A stretch of DNA of 64,000 nucleotides from Actinoplanes octamycinicus (GTDB lineage Bacteria > Actinomycetota > Actinomycetes > Mycobacteriales > Micromonosporaceae): assembly GCF_014205225.1 (NCBI RefSeq), contig NZ_JACHNB010000001.1, positions 5,809,501 to 5,873,500 of the forward strand, written 5' to 3'. The position numbers and the translations under genes were made by a program. The notes under the pieces were generated by a model. The model made no database searches. It was not told where the DNA came from and worked only from the letters and a program-made list of their open reading frames with translations. Shown piece by piece: positions 42,853 through 51,749 of the stretch (the stretch's first letter is position 1; every line of letters starts with the position of its first letter).

Positions 42853-43644
42853 TCAACCGGTTGCTGCGGTGGTCGCCTGGATCAGGTAGAGGACGGCCAG
42901 GGCGGTGGCCAGCGTGCCGAGCAACAGGCGCAGCGTCCGCTCCGGGAGCCGGGGCTGCAGGCGGGCACCGAGGTAGCCGCCGATCAGGCCGCCGGCGCCG
43001 CAGAGCAGGCCGAGCAGCCAGTGCGGGGCGATGTCGCCCGAGGTGGTCAGGGCCAGCACGCCGTAGGTGGCGGCGCCGACGATCGAGGTGACGAAGGTCG
43101 AGGCCAGGGCGGCCGGGGCGATCTGCGTCATCGGGGTGCCGCGGCCGGCCAGGATCGGGCCGAGGATCGAGCCGCCGCCGATCCCGTAGACGCCGCCGAC
43201 CGTGCCGGTGAGCAGGCTGAGCCCGAGGATGGCGCGGCGCGGCAGCGGCGGCCGGTCGGGAGTGCCCGGGCGCAGCGCGCGGGCGCACAGCCAGAGGCCG
43301 AGCGGCAGCAGCACCGCGGCGGCCACCAGGCGGAACACCCGCGGGCCGGGGATCGCGAAGACCCGGATGACCGCGCCCAGCACGACACCGGGCACGGTGC
43401 CGGCGATCAGCAGCCGGGCGAGCGGGCCGGTCAGCTGGCCGTTGCGCCGGTAGCGGGCCAGTGCGCCCGGGCCGGCGACGACGTTGAACAGCAGGTTGGT
43501 CGGGGTGACCGCCGGGCTGGGCACGTGCAGCACGCTGAGCTGGACCGGGAGCAGGAACACCGCGCCGGACACGCCGACCGGCGCGGTGACCGCGGAGATC
43601 AGCAGGCCGGCCAGGAAGCCGGTCAGGCCGGTCGCCACGTCCAT
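42853..43644 (-). CDS. TauE/SafE-family sulfite/organosulfonate exporter-like permease
   Basis: 263 residues, eight membrane helices. Family pattern: FLAGLLISAVTAPVGVSGAV, NLLFNVVAGPGALARYRR, LLTGTVGGVYGIGGGSILGP and STFVTSIVGAATYG. Converges with the last caspase-island gene across 40 bp. The natural substrate cannot be inferred. Confidence 0.83.
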   Translation of the reverse strand: MDVATGLTGFLAGLLISAVTAPVGVSGAVFLLPVQLSVLHVPSPAVTPTNLLFNVVAGPGALARYRRNGQLTGPLARLLIAGTVPGVVLGAVIRVFAIPGPRVFRLVAAAVLLPLGLWLCARALRPGTPDRPPLPRRAILGLSLLTGTVGGVYGIGGGSILGPILAGRGTPMTQIAPAALASTFVTSIVGAATYGVLALTTSGDIAPHWLLGLLCGAGGLIGGYLGARLQPRLPERTLRLLLGTLATALAVLYLIQATTAATG

Positions 43645-43659
43645 GGTCGGAAACGATAG

Positions 43660-44418
43660 TCAGCCCTGGTACGGCGGTGCGACGCCCCAGCCCCAGTGCG
43701 GCACCGGGGCCTGCCGGGGCGGGGTGGCGCCGGGCTGCGAGTTGGCCAGCGCCAGCCGGGTGCCCCACTCGATGTAGCCGAGGAACGCCGCCCGGAACTC
43801 CGGGTCGTCGGGCAGCCCGACCTGGTCGGCGGCGTCGATCAGCAGGTTCACCCAGCGGCGCCGCTGCGGCTCGGTGATCGCCTTGCCGAGGTGGTGGCCG
43901 AGCATGGCCGGGTAGCCGCCGCGCTCGTCGGTGTAGCGGCTCGGCCCGCCGAACACCTCGCCCAGCCACATCGCGACGTGCCGCGGATGGCCCGGGTCCA
44001 TCTGCGCGAACAGCGGCCCGATCAGCTCGTCGGCCAGCACCAGCTGGTAGAACCGCTCGGTCAGCCGCTCCAGGGCCTCGGTGCCGCCGGCCCACTCGTA
44101 CATGCTCGGGACCGAGGCGCCGGCGCCGCGCACCTCGGTCGGCTCGTAGTGGCGCATCTCCTCGATCGCCTCGACGTACGGCCGGATCTCGGCCAGGAAA
44201 CCGGGGAACAGCTCGCCGCCCCGGAAACCCTTCAGGTGATCGTCGGGGGAGGTCCAGGTGATGCGCAGGATGTAGGTGTCCGGTTGGTCGGCGCAGCGGC
44301 TCAACTCGTAGTCGACGCACTGCGGGGCCCGGGCTAGGAATCGGGCCGCGCGGGCATAGGCCTGCTCGAACGCGGCGGTGTCACCAGGGATGCGATACCG
44401 GATGTACTCGACCGTCAT
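43660..44418 (-). CDS. ABM domain fused to group II truncated haemoglobin
   Basis: 252 residues. Residues 1-95 are an antibiotic-biosynthesis-monooxygenase-like ferredoxin fold (VEYIRYRIPGDTAAFEQAY, RITWTSPDDHLKGF). Residues about 105-250 are a group II truncated haemoglobin: YEWAGGTEALERLTERFY, MAGPLFAQMDP-like segment, AMLGHHLGKAITEPQRRRWV with the proximal His (LGHHLGK). I recall similar chimeras in Streptomyces. The start at 44418 has TAAGGT 7 bases upstream. May bind O2 or NO and act with the flavin-free oxygenase domain. Confidence 0.82.
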   Translation of the reverse strand: MTVEYIRYRIPGDTAAFEQAYARAARFLARAPQCVDYELSRCADQPDTYILRITWTSPDDHLKGFRGGELFPGFLAEIRPYVEAIEEMRHYEPTEVRGAGASVPSMYEWAGGTEALERLTERFYQLVLADELIGPLFAQMDPGHPRHVAMWLGEVFGGPSRYTDERGGYPAMLGHHLGKAITEPQRRRWVNLLIDAADQVGLPDDPEFRAAFLGYIEWGTRLALANSQPGATPPRQAPVPHWGWGVAPPYQG

Positions 44419-44437
44419 GCGGTCCACCTTAGACCCT

Positions 44438-44461
44438 GTAAGCGTGTAAGCATGTAATCAA
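44438..44461. promoter_or_regulatory. Three 8-bp direct repeats GTAAGCGT/GTAAGCAT/GTAATCAA
   Basis: Three contiguous octamers (44438-44445, 44446-44453, 44454-44461) share GTAA every 8 bases just upstream of the predicted -10 of the haemoglobin fusion gene. Direct repeats of this spacing suggest an activator or repressor binding cooperatively on one DNA face. The regulator is not adjacent. Confidence 0.45.
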
Positions 44462-44565
44462 TTGGGTGGCGACGGCGGCCGTTGCGGGCATCATGCCAAC
44501 CGGATCGGGCAGCGCGCAGGCCCGCCGCCGGGCGGGTGGGCCGAGGACCGGGCCGCCATGATGGG

Positions 44566-45354
44566 ATGGGCGGCGTGCCTGATCTCGCTGACCGGCTTCC
44601 GGAGCCGCCCGCGCGCCGGCCCGACCTCGACGACGACTTCGCCGGGCCGCGGCTGCGCGACGACCTCTGGATCGACCACTATCTGCCGCAGTGGACCACC
44701 CCGGACCGGTCCGCGGCCCGCTACGACCTCGGCGACCGGGGACTGCGCCTGCGGATCGACGAGGACCAGCGGGACTGGCGGCCGGAGGACGCGCCGCTGC
44801 GGGTGTCGAACATCCAGACCGGGACCTTCGCCGGGCCGCTCGGATCCGGGCAGGGCACCCACCGGCACCGGCCGGACGGGCTGGTGGTGCGGACCGCGAC
44901 GCCGGCCCGGCTGCTCTGGGCGCCGGCCGCCGGGCGGGTCGACGTCACGGTCAGCGCCAGCGCCGACAAGGGCTGCATGTTCGCGGTCTGGCTGGTCGGC
45001 ACCGAACACCTCGACGCGCGGGACAGCGGCGAGGTGTGCGTCTTCGAGATCGAGGCGGCCGACCTGACCACCGCCCGCTGCGGGATCAAGGCGCACCACG
45101 ACGACCGGCTCCGGCAGGAGATGACCGAGGTGACCATCCCGGTCGACGCGGCCCGGCCGCACACCTGGACGGCGATCTGGGGTCCGGACGGCACCGTGAT
45201 CGGGTGCGAGGGCGTCGAGCTCTTCCGCTCGGCGCAGGCCCCGCTCTACCCGCAGTTCCTGCTGATCGACCTGTGGGAGCTGGGCGGGCGTACCGGGAAA
45301 TATCCCAAGACGGCCTGGATCCACCGCGTCCGCGGCTGGGACAACAGCCGTTAG
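44566..45354 (+). CDS. GH16-like (concanavalin-fold) protein
   Basis: 262 residues. DLDDDFAGPRLRDDLWIDHY at the N-terminus and LFRSAQAPLYPQFLLIDLWE near the C-terminus match the pattern of actinobacterial proteins annotated as GH16-like. The canonical GH16 catalytic motif ExDxxE is not seen (here FEIEAADLT), and there is no signal peptide, so hydrolysis is doubtful. Start at ATG 44566 or GTG 44575; neither has a strong ribosome site. Converges with the Lon-like gene, overlapping 4 bp. Confidence 0.6.
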   Translation: MGGVPDLADRLPEPPARRPDLDDDFAGPRLRDDLWIDHYLPQWTTPDRSAARYDLGDRGLRLRIDEDQRDWRPEDAPLRVSNIQTGTFAGPLGSGQGTHRHRPDGLVVRTATPARLLWAPAAGRVDVTVSASADKGCMFAVWLVGTEHLDARDSGEVCVFEIEAADLTTARCGIKAHHDDRLRQEMTEVTIPVDAARPHTWTAIWGPDGTVIGCEGVELFRSAQAPLYPQFLLIDLWELGGRTGKYPKTAWIHRVRGWDNSR

Positions 45355-46106
45355 CAGGCGGCCGGGGTGCCACCGGCGGTGATCGTCTTCAGCGCGGTCA
45401 GCGCCTCGTCGACGGTACCGACCTTGGCCATCGGCAGCCCGGGCACCGCGTTGCGCTTGGCCTCGGCGCAGTTGCCGGCCGGCACCAGGAAATACGTCGC
45501 GCCGGCCGCTTTCGCCCCGTGCAGTTTCTGCGGGATGCCGCCGATCGCGCCGACCTTCCCGGCCTCGTCGACAGTGCCGGTGCCGGCCAGGATCCGGCCG
45601 CCGGTCAGATCGGCCGGGGTCAGCTTGTCGACGATGCCGAGGCTGATCATCAGCCCGGCGCTCGGGCCGCCGATCCCCGCCACGTCCACGGTGACCTGCA
45701 CCCCGGCCGGGTTGCCGAGCTCGTCCAGGGCGACCGTGACGGCGGTCGACTCGGACTCCTGGAACGCCGTCGCGTTCTCCTGGTTGACCTGCTCGTCGGT
45801 GCGGCCGGCGGTGAACACCGCGTCGCGCGGCACCAGCGCCCGCTGCGGATCGGACCAGGCGTCCCAGGCCTCGCCCAGGGTGACGCCGGTCTCCACCGAC
45901 ACCGTGGTGAGCCGCAGCTGGCCGGCCGAGGCGGACACCTCGGCGCCGGTCACGGTGATCACCTGGTGGCCGTCCTTGCTGCCCAGCGTGTCCACCGTCG
46001 GACCCGGATCGAGCAGCACGTAGGGCAGCGGCAGGACGGCCGCGCCGACCCCGAGCAGAGCGGTGATCAGGGCGCCAACGGCGATCAGGAGGCCACGACG
46101 TTTCAT
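45351..46106 (-). CDS. Membrane-anchored Lon-like S16 protease, PDZ missing
   Basis: 251 residues. N-terminal membrane anchor (LLIAVGALITALLGVGAAV), then a Lon C-terminal protease domain with Ser in GGPSAGLMIS and Lys in GKVGAIGGIPQKLHGAKAAGA (Ser-Lys dyad). Related YlbL proteins have a PDZ domain between anchor and protease and are about 340 residues; that domain is absent here. The active site faces the outside. TACGCT lies 7 bases upstream of the ATG. Divergent from the membrane protein at 46181. Confidence 0.78.
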   Translation of the reverse strand: MKRRGLLIAVGALITALLGVGAAVLPLPYVLLDPGPTVDTLGSKDGHQVITVTGAEVSASAGQLRLTTVSVETGVTLGEAWDAWSDPQRALVPRDAVFTAGRTDEQVNQENATAFQESESTAVTVALDELGNPAGVQVTVDVAGIGGPSAGLMISLGIVDKLTPADLTGGRILAGTGTVDEAGKVGAIGGIPQKLHGAKAAGATYFLVPAGNCAEAKRNAVPGLPMAKVGTVDEALTALKTITAGGTPAAC

Positions 46107-46180
46107 CGGGGCGAGCGTACCGATGGTCGCGCGACGGCCGCCGCCGGGTCGGCCTTGCCCGCCGGTCCTAGCGTGGCCGC

Positions 46181-46858
46181 ATGCCCATCATCTCCTGGCG
46201 CAAGGCCGGTCCGGCGGCCGCCGCGGCCGCGCTGCTCGTCGCGTTCGTCGTGGCGCCCGGGCCGCTGGCCGCGATCGGCTCCGGCGGCACCAGGTTCGAC
46301 GAGGCCGGCGTACGGTCGGCGTTCCTCGGCTACTGGAACTCCGGCGACCGGCAGCTCTCCCCGGAACTGCGCGACCTGGTCGACTACTGGCTGCGCTACC
46401 ACGTGGCGAAAGGGCTGATCGCCGCGCTGCTGCTGGCGGTGTTCGTGCTGCTCGCGGTGCGGGTGCACAAGGCGTTCCTGGCGCTGGCCGTGCTCGCCCT
46501 GGTCACCGTGATGGCCAACGTCCAGGGCGCGGTGGCGCCGTTCGCGTCGCTGTTCCCGATGCTGACCGACGCCCCGCCGCCGCAGCTCCAGCAGCAGTTG
46601 GACGCCGCCGCCCCGGTGCCCGCGGTCGCGGTCATGGTCGACGACTTCGCCCGCTACCACGTGGCGATGGCGGTGATCGCCGCGGTGGTGGCCGTCGCCC
46701 TGGTCGCGCTCAGCGTCCCGCTGTGGCGCCGCAGCCGCGCGGTGACCGCCGGCCTGCTGGTGCTCGCCGTGCCGATGCTGGTGATCGCGGTCGCCAACAC
46801 CGGCACCGCGGCCGACCCGGCCCCGGCCCTCGCCGCCCTCTTCCACGGCGGCTGGTGA
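46181..46858 (+). CDS. Four-helix membrane protein
   Basis: 225 residues. Membrane segments at about residues 10-28, 75-95, 97-110 and 160-180 plus one near 190-205; central loop GAVAPFASLFPMLTDAPPPQ. No recognised family. The start is well supported by TAGCGT six bases before the ATG at 46181. Stands alone. Confidence 0.6.
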   Translation: MPIISWRKAGPAAAAAALLVAFVVAPGPLAAIGSGGTRFDEAGVRSAFLGYWNSGDRQLSPELRDLVDYWLRYHVAKGLIAALLLAVFVLLAVRVHKAFLALAVLALVTVMANVQGAVAPFASLFPMLTDAPPPQLQQQLDAAAPVPAVAVMVDDFARYHVAMAVIAAVVAVALVALSVPLWRRSRAVTAGLLVLAVPMLVIAVANTGTAADPAPALAALFHGGW

Positions 46859-46865
46859 GCCCGCC

Positions 46866-47381
46866 TCAGTCGATGTCCTCGCCGTCGTAGAAGATCTGCA
46901 GCACCGGCCGGATGACCTGCTCCCGGCGCTCCGGATCCTTGATCGCATAGGGTGGATCGGTCGCCTCCAGGGCCGCTTCGAGCCTGGCGACCAGCCGGTC
47001 CCAGGTCTGCCGGTCGAGATCGGCGTCGGTGTGGTCGATCAGCCTGGCCGCCTCCCGGGCCACCTCGTAGTTGTCCTCGACGATCAGGTCGACCAGCAGC
47101 GGCAGGAGCGGCCCGCAATCGTACGGCTCGAGCGCGTAGACGAGCGTGCCCCGACGGCCCCGGGTGCGCTCCTGGGTCAGCAGCCCGGCGATCACGTCGC
47201 GCGCCTCCGGGACCCGCATGTCGGACAGCGCGAGCGCGGCGGCGACCCGCACCGCCGGGTCCTCGGTCGTCGTGAGCACGTCGAGCAGGCGGACCGCACC
47301 GAGCGCCCGGGCCGCCTCCGCGGCCCGGTCCGGGTCGTCGTCGGTGAGCCGCGCGAGCAGGTCGTCCTGGGGAGCTGTCAC
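46866..47381 (-). CDS. HEAT-repeat protein
   Basis: 171 residues. Helical repeats DPDRAAEAARALGAVRLLDVL, DPAVRVAAALALSDMRVPEA and NYEVAREAARLIDH match HEAT repeat patterns. Soluble scaffold for protein interaction. GTG start at 47381. Converges with the membrane protein gene and is divergent from the gene at 47446. Confidence 0.7.
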   Translation of the reverse strand: MTAPQDDLLARLTDDDPDRAAEAARALGAVRLLDVLTTTEDPAVRVAAALALSDMRVPEARDVIAGLLTQERTRGRRGTLVYALEPYDCGPLLPLLVDLIVEDNYEVAREAARLIDHTDADLDRQTWDRLVARLEAALEATDPPYAIKDPERREQVIRPVLQIFYDGEDID

Positions 47382-47445
47382 AACCGGTCATTCTCCTCGG
47401 CCTCGCCGATCCACGGGGGCTGATGGCTACCGCTACTGTGTCGGC

Positions 47446-47895
47446 GTGCGGTGGCGTGGGCGGCGCGTTCTGGGGCTGGGGCTGGCGGGGCTGATCGTGG
47501 CGGCCGGCGCCGGCTGGGGGCTGTACGCGTGGCAGCGGCACACCACCTACGGGACCGTGGCCGATCAGCAGGAGCTGAGCGTGACCGTCGCGACGGGGGA
47601 GCGGCTGACCCTCGCGGTGCCGGACCGCGGCGCCTCGGCCGGTGACCACTGGACGGCGCAGGTGGCCGCGCCCGACGTGGTGCGCGCGGTGGACGAGCGG
47701 CTCGCCTACAGCAGCGTGCACGACCGGCTGTTCGGGCCGGAGCTGGGCGGCGGGGCCGGCACCCGCTACTTCATCTTCGAGGCGGCCGCGCCCGGCGAGG
47801 TGGCGGTGACGCTGACCAACTGCTACCGCGGCTGCAAGACGCCGGCCGACAAGGCGGAGTCGACCGCCACGATCTGGTTGGTCACCGTCTCCTGA
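47446..47895 (+). CDS. Small anchored protein with beta-domain (chagasin-like?)
   Basis: 149 residues. Membrane anchor RRVLGLGLAGLIVAAGAGWGL, then a beta domain with GERLTLAVPDRGASAGDHW and GTRYFIFEAAAPGEVAVTLTN, resembling the I42 (chagasin) inhibitor fold pattern. The Cys pair in NCYRGCK could form a disulfide outside the cell. The family is tentative. GTG start at 47446 has TACTGT exactly six bases upstream. Confidence 0.5.
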   Translation: MRWRGRRVLGLGLAGLIVAAGAGWGLYAWQRHTTYGTVADQQELSVTVATGERLTLAVPDRGASAGDHWTAQVAAPDVVRAVDERLAYSSVHDRLFGPELGGGAGTRYFIFEAAAPGEVAVTLTNCYRGCKTPADKAESTATIWLVTVS

Positions 47896-47920
47896 TCCGC
47901 CGACCTTCTACAGTTCGTTC

Positions 47921-48853
47921 GTGACTGTCGATGGGATCGAGCGGCCGGCCAAGCTTCGGGCCGGGGACCAGGTGGCGCTCGTCGCGCCGTCCGGGTGGGT
48001 GCCGGAGGAGCTGGTCGCGGCGGCGGCCGCCGTGCTGAGCAGCTGGGACCTGCGGGTGCGGGTGGGTGACAACGTGCTGCGGCGGCACTTCTACCTGGCC
48101 GGGACCGACGCCGAGCGGGTCGCGGACCTGAACGAGGCGTTCCGGGACCCGTCGGTGCGGGCGGTCCTGTGCATGCGCGGCGGCTACGGCGCGCAGCGGA
48201 TCGTCGACGACCTCGACTTCGCCGCCGTCCGGGCCGATCCGAAGCTCTTCATGGGCTTCTCCGACATCACCGCCCTGCACGTCGCACTCTGGTGCGAGAC
48301 CGGGCTGGCCACCCTGCACGGTCCGACCGCTTCATATCTGGCCCGAAGCCCGGACAGCGCGACGGCGCGGGACATGCGCCGGGCGCTGACGACGGCCCAG
48401 CCGGTCGTGCTGACCGCGGACGAGCGGGAGGACAGCTTCGGCGTCCGGACCGCCGGCCGGGCCGACGGGACCCTGCTCGGCGGCAACCTGAGCCTGCTGG
48501 CCACCACCGTCGGGACGCGCCACCGGCCCGACCTGACGGGTGCCATCCTGATGCTGGAGGTGGCCGGCGAGGAACCGTACCGGATCGACCGCTCGCTCGT
48601 GCAGCTCCAGCGGGCCGGCTGGTTGGACGGGGTGGCCGGCGTCGCGGTCGGCCAGTTCACCGGCTGCACCGACGACGGCCCGACGCCGACGGTCCGGGAG
48701 GTGCTCACCGAGCAGCTCGGATCGCTCGGGGTGCCGGTCCTCGGCGGCCTGCCGTTCGGTCACGGCGAGCAGCAGACCGCGCTCGGCCTCGGCGTGCCGG
48801 CCGTCCTCGACGCGGACGCGGGAACACTGACGGTTCAGTCGCCCGCGCTGTAG
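47921..48853 (+). CDS. LD-carboxypeptidase (S66)
   Basis: 310 residues. Nucleophile Ser in GFSDITALH (about residue 112), Glu in EVAGEEPYRID (about 210) and His in GLPFGHGEQ (about 280) form the S66 Ser-Glu-His triad; CMRGGYGAQRIVDDLD is also characteristic. Cleaves the LD bond of cell-wall tetrapeptides during recycling or microcin-type immunity. GTG start at 47921 with TACAGT six bases upstream. Its last codons and stop are part of a 33-bp repeat array. Confidence 0.87.
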   Translation: MTVDGIERPAKLRAGDQVALVAPSGWVPEELVAAAAAVLSSWDLRVRVGDNVLRRHFYLAGTDAERVADLNEAFRDPSVRAVLCMRGGYGAQRIVDDLDFAAVRADPKLFMGFSDITALHVALWCETGLATLHGPTASYLARSPDSATARDMRRALTTAQPVVLTADEREDSFGVRTAGRADGTLLGGNLSLLATTVGTRHRPDLTGAILMLEVAGEEPYRIDRSLVQLQRAGWLDGVAGVAVGQFTGCTDDGPTPTVREVLTEQLGSLGVPVLGGLPFGHGEQQTALGLGVPAVLDADAGTLTVQSPAL

Positions 48854-48963
48854 ACCATCAGCGCGGTTCGGCCGGCCGGGTTGTAGGCGACCAACGCGGT
48901 TCGGTCGGCCGGGGTGTAGGCGACCCGCGCGGTTCAGTCGGCCGGGCTGTAGGCGACTCGCGC
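48832..48963. repeat. Four 33-bp tandem repeats at convergent gene ends
   Basis: Units at 48832, 48865, 48898 and 48931, each beginning GGTTC(A/G)G(T/C)CG. Unit 1 includes the stop of the carboxypeptidase gene; unit 4 includes the stop (TGA, minus strand) of the YjbR-like gene. Each unit carries TAG in the plus frame. The array bridges the two stop codons. Confidence 0.9.
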
Positions 48964-49350
48964 GGCGAGGAATTTCGGGGCCATCAGGCAGTAGCTGTCG
49001 GTGACCAGCTCGGCGATCTCGGTCCAGTCGGTGTGCTCGCCGAGCACGGCCCCGGCGACGTTGTGACCCCAGGGCGCGCGGAAGTAGGGGAAGCCGGCGG
49101 CGGTCAGCCCGAGCAGGTCGTCGACCGGCACCCGGAAGGTCAGCACGGTCGGCGCCGCGCCGTCGGCGAGATGCTCGGCGTAGACCGGGAAACGCTCCGG
49201 GTCCGGCTCGTAGACGTGCGCGACGGTCCGTTTCCGGATCCGCCAGCGGACCCCGATCCAGGCCGGCTCCTCGTAGCTCTCGGGCAGCTGCCGGCAGATC
49301 GGCCGCAGCCGGTCGAGGATCTCCGGGGACACGTCGCCAGGACCAGACAT
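48934..49350 (-). CDS. MmcQ/YjbR-family protein
   Basis: 138 residues. Pattern of YjbR-like DNA-binding-fold proteins: DRLRPICRQLPESYEEPAWIG, VRWRIRKRTVAHVYE, APWGHNVAGAVL and a final DSYCLMAPKFLAARVA. Function of the family is uncertain. ATG at 49350 with TAGGGT exactly six bases upstream. Its tail RVAYSPAD plus TGA lies inside the fourth unit of the repeat array. Confidence 0.78.
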   Translation of the reverse strand: MSGPGDVSPEILDRLRPICRQLPESYEEPAWIGVRWRIRKRTVAHVYEPDPERFPVYAEHLADGAAPTVLTFRVPVDDLLGLTAAGFPYFRAPWGHNVAGAVLGEHTDWTEIAELVTDSYCLMAPKFLAARVAYSPAD

Positions 49351-49410
49351 CAGCCGACCCTAACGGCTGCCGGCGATTTCCGGTACGACGCCCGGCGGCG
49401 CGACCGGGCG

Positions 49411-49452
49411 GGCTGCTTCCGGTACGCGACGCCAGGCGTACCGGAAGCAGCC
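49411..49452 (-). terminator. 17-bp hairpin terminator after the ABC permease
   Basis: GGCTGCTTCCGGTACGC (49411-49427) and its exact complement (49436-49452) with an 8-base loop lie just 3 bp from the permease stop. The repeat core is echoed at 49378-49392. Confidence 0.8.
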
Positions 49453-49454
49453 TG

Positions 49455-51749
49455 TCATTCCGTGCGCAGGGCCGTCGCGGTCCGGGTGCGGGCCGCCCAC
49501 CCGGCCGGCAGCATGGCGCCGAGGACCGCGATGAGCAGGCCGCCCAGGCCGAACAGCACCAGCTCGGCGGGGACGTAGATGTCCAGCACCGAGTCGGGCA
49601 GGTGGAAGCCGGCGGTGTGGCCCATCGACGTCACGATGGTGCGTTGCAGCAGGACGCCGATCGGGGCGCCGAGCGCGCCGCCGGCCAGCCCGGTGACCGT
49701 GACCGAGGCGATCACCATCGTGATGGTCTGCCGCGGGGCCATCCCGAGGGCCTTGTGGACGCCCAGGTCGTGGACGCGTTCCCGGGTCTCCAGGACGACC
49801 GTGTTGAGGACGCCGAGGGCGGCGACCGCGATCAGCATCAGGGTGAGCAGCGCGGTCAGCGCGTTGATGATGATCACCTCGTCGGGGATGCCGTTCTCGT
49901 CCACGATGGCCTGCGCCTGGAGGGGCCGGAGTGCGGCGTTCAGCTCCTCGGCGTAGGTTCCCGGATCGGTGCCCGGCTGGACCGAGACGGAGAACATCTC
50001 GGCCTTGTCGTCCGGGCCGGCCGCGGTGATGATCTGCAGGCCGTCGTTCTCGGTGTTGAACACCTCGCCGACGATGGTCGCGCTGCTCCGCCGGCCGTTC
50101 TCGGTCAGCAGGACGGTGTCGCCGACGCTGGTGTGCGTGGCGGTCAGGAACGGCGTCGACACGACGATCTCGCCGGCCTGCCGGTACCAGCTGCCGGTCA
50201 CCATCCGGTAGCCGTCCGCGCAGGTGGTGCCGGTGGTCTTCAAGGTCTCCAGGTCGCCGGTGACGCCGGCCGCGGACACCTGGCCGGTGGCGACCCCGCA
50301 GTAGCCGGCCGTCCCGGGCTGGGCGGTGATCGCGGCGGCGACCGCCGCCGGATCGGTCGTCGTCCCCTTCTGCTGCGCGCCGCCCGGGGTCGGCCCCGGT
50401 CCCGGGCCCATGCGGCCCAGTCCGACCTCGACGTCGCCGTGGCTGTCCGCGGCCTGCACCTCGGTCAGTGACGCGGCCAGCCCGACCGAGAAGGTGACCG
50501 CGGCGGCCCCGAAGGCGATCGCGATGACGATCGTCGCCGATCGGACCGGCCGGGCGAACGGCTGCGCCAGCCCCAGCGTGACCGGGCGGGGCAGCGGCAG
50601 CCGGGCGGTCAGCCGGGCCGCCCACCGGCCACGGCCGGGTGACGGGGTGCGGCCCACGGCAAGAGCGTCGACGGTACGCAGCCGCCCCGCCCGGGACGCG
50701 GCGATCCACGCGGTCACCGCGACCAGGGTCAGCACCCCGGCGAGCACGGCCGCGGTCACCCACGGTTCGACGCCGCTGTCGTCCGTACCGTAAAGGTCGT
50801 TGGTCTTGGCCAGCACCGGGATGGCCAGCAGGTTGCCGGCGACCGCGCCCAGCGCGGCCCCGATCGTCGCCGGGATCAGCGCCTGGCTCAGGTAGGCGCG
50901 GACCACCTGGTGCGGGGTGAAGCCGAGCGCCTTGAGGATGCCGATCCGGCGGGTGCCGGAGCTGACCGCGCCGGCGATCACGTTGCCGACGATCAGCACC
51001 GCCATCACCAGGCCGAGCACGCCGAAGGCGATCAGGAAGGGGACGAACAACGCGGCGTCGCTCGCCGCCCGTTGCCGGGTGACCAGCCAGGACCTCGACG
51101 CGGCCAGCGAGGCCTCGGGCACGCTCGCCTCGATCGCGGCCAGCCCGGCGTCGACCTGGCTCGCCGACGTCAGCCGGTAGAGCATCTGGTAGCCGGTCGC
51201 GGTGATCTGCTCCGGGACCACCCAGGCGTCGGCGGTCTCGCTGATCGACCGGGCCAGGCCGACCACGGTCAGGTCCGGGTTCCGCCACACCGCGCCGATC
51301 GCCCGGGAGCGCATGCCCTCCATCCGGCCGTCGCTGAACAGCACCACCTCGCCCGGCTCGGTCGCCCACCGGCCCTTGAGCAGCTTGACGTCGTCCACCC
51401 CGCCGGTCGGCTGCGGGCGGCCGACCACGGTCATCGACACCGCCCGGCCGTGGTCGTCGACCGGGGTGATCGTCGCGGTCGGGAACGGGCCGGCGGCCGC
51501 GGACACCCCCGTGGCGTGCGCGGACGCGGCCAGCTGCGCCGCCGTGGTCTTGCTCGCGTCGAACTGCGCGGTCAGGTGCGCGCCGTTCTGCTGGTCGAAG
51601 GCCCGGTCGAACGGCGCGTGCGAGGCCACCAGCAGGGTCCCGCCGAGCACCGACGCGGAGACCGCGATCAGCACGACCAGGCCGACCACCAGGGTCTGCA
51701 CCCGGCGGCGGCCGACCCCGGAGCGAACCACCCGGCCCAGCGCGCTCAT
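49455..51749 (-). CDS. ABC-type permease (FtsX/MacB-like)
   Basis: About 764 residues with two FtsX-type blocks, each with an extracellular domain: helices at about 16-40, 240-270, 290-310, 335-355, then 410-430, 650-675, 700-725 and 735-755. Motif GVLGLVMAVLIVGNVIAG and final ARTRTATALRTE. The ATG at 51749 overlaps the ATPase stop (ATGA). Forms an exporter with the ATPase at 51746; probable substrate is a peptide or antimicrobial, as the two-component system next door suggests. Confidence 0.86.
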   Translation of the reverse strand: MSALGRVVRSGVGRRRVQTLVVGLVVLIAVSASVLGGTLLVASHAPFDRAFDQQNGAHLTAQFDASKTTAAQLAASAHATGVSAAAGPFPTATITPVDDHGRAVSMTVVGRPQPTGGVDDVKLLKGRWATEPGEVVLFSDGRMEGMRSRAIGAVWRNPDLTVVGLARSISETADAWVVPEQITATGYQMLYRLTSASQVDAGLAAIEASVPEASLAASRSWLVTRQRAASDAALFVPFLIAFGVLGLVMAVLIVGNVIAGAVSSGTRRIGILKALGFTPHQVVRAYLSQALIPATIGAALGAVAGNLLAIPVLAKTNDLYGTDDSGVEPWVTAAVLAGVLTLVAVTAWIAASRAGRLRTVDALAVGRTPSPGRGRWAARLTARLPLPRPVTLGLAQPFARPVRSATIVIAIAFGAAAVTFSVGLAASLTEVQAADSHGDVEVGLGRMGPGPGPTPGGAQQKGTTTDPAAVAAAITAQPGTAGYCGVATGQVSAAGVTGDLETLKTTGTTCADGYRMVTGSWYRQAGEIVVSTPFLTATHTSVGDTVLLTENGRRSSATIVGEVFNTENDGLQIITAAGPDDKAEMFSVSVQPGTDPGTYAEELNAALRPLQAQAIVDENGIPDEVIIINALTALLTLMLIAVAALGVLNTVVLETRERVHDLGVHKALGMAPRQTITMVIASVTVTGLAGGALGAPIGVLLQRTIVTSMGHTAGFHLPDSVLDIYVPAELVLFGLGGLLIAVLGAMLPAGWAARTRTATALRTE

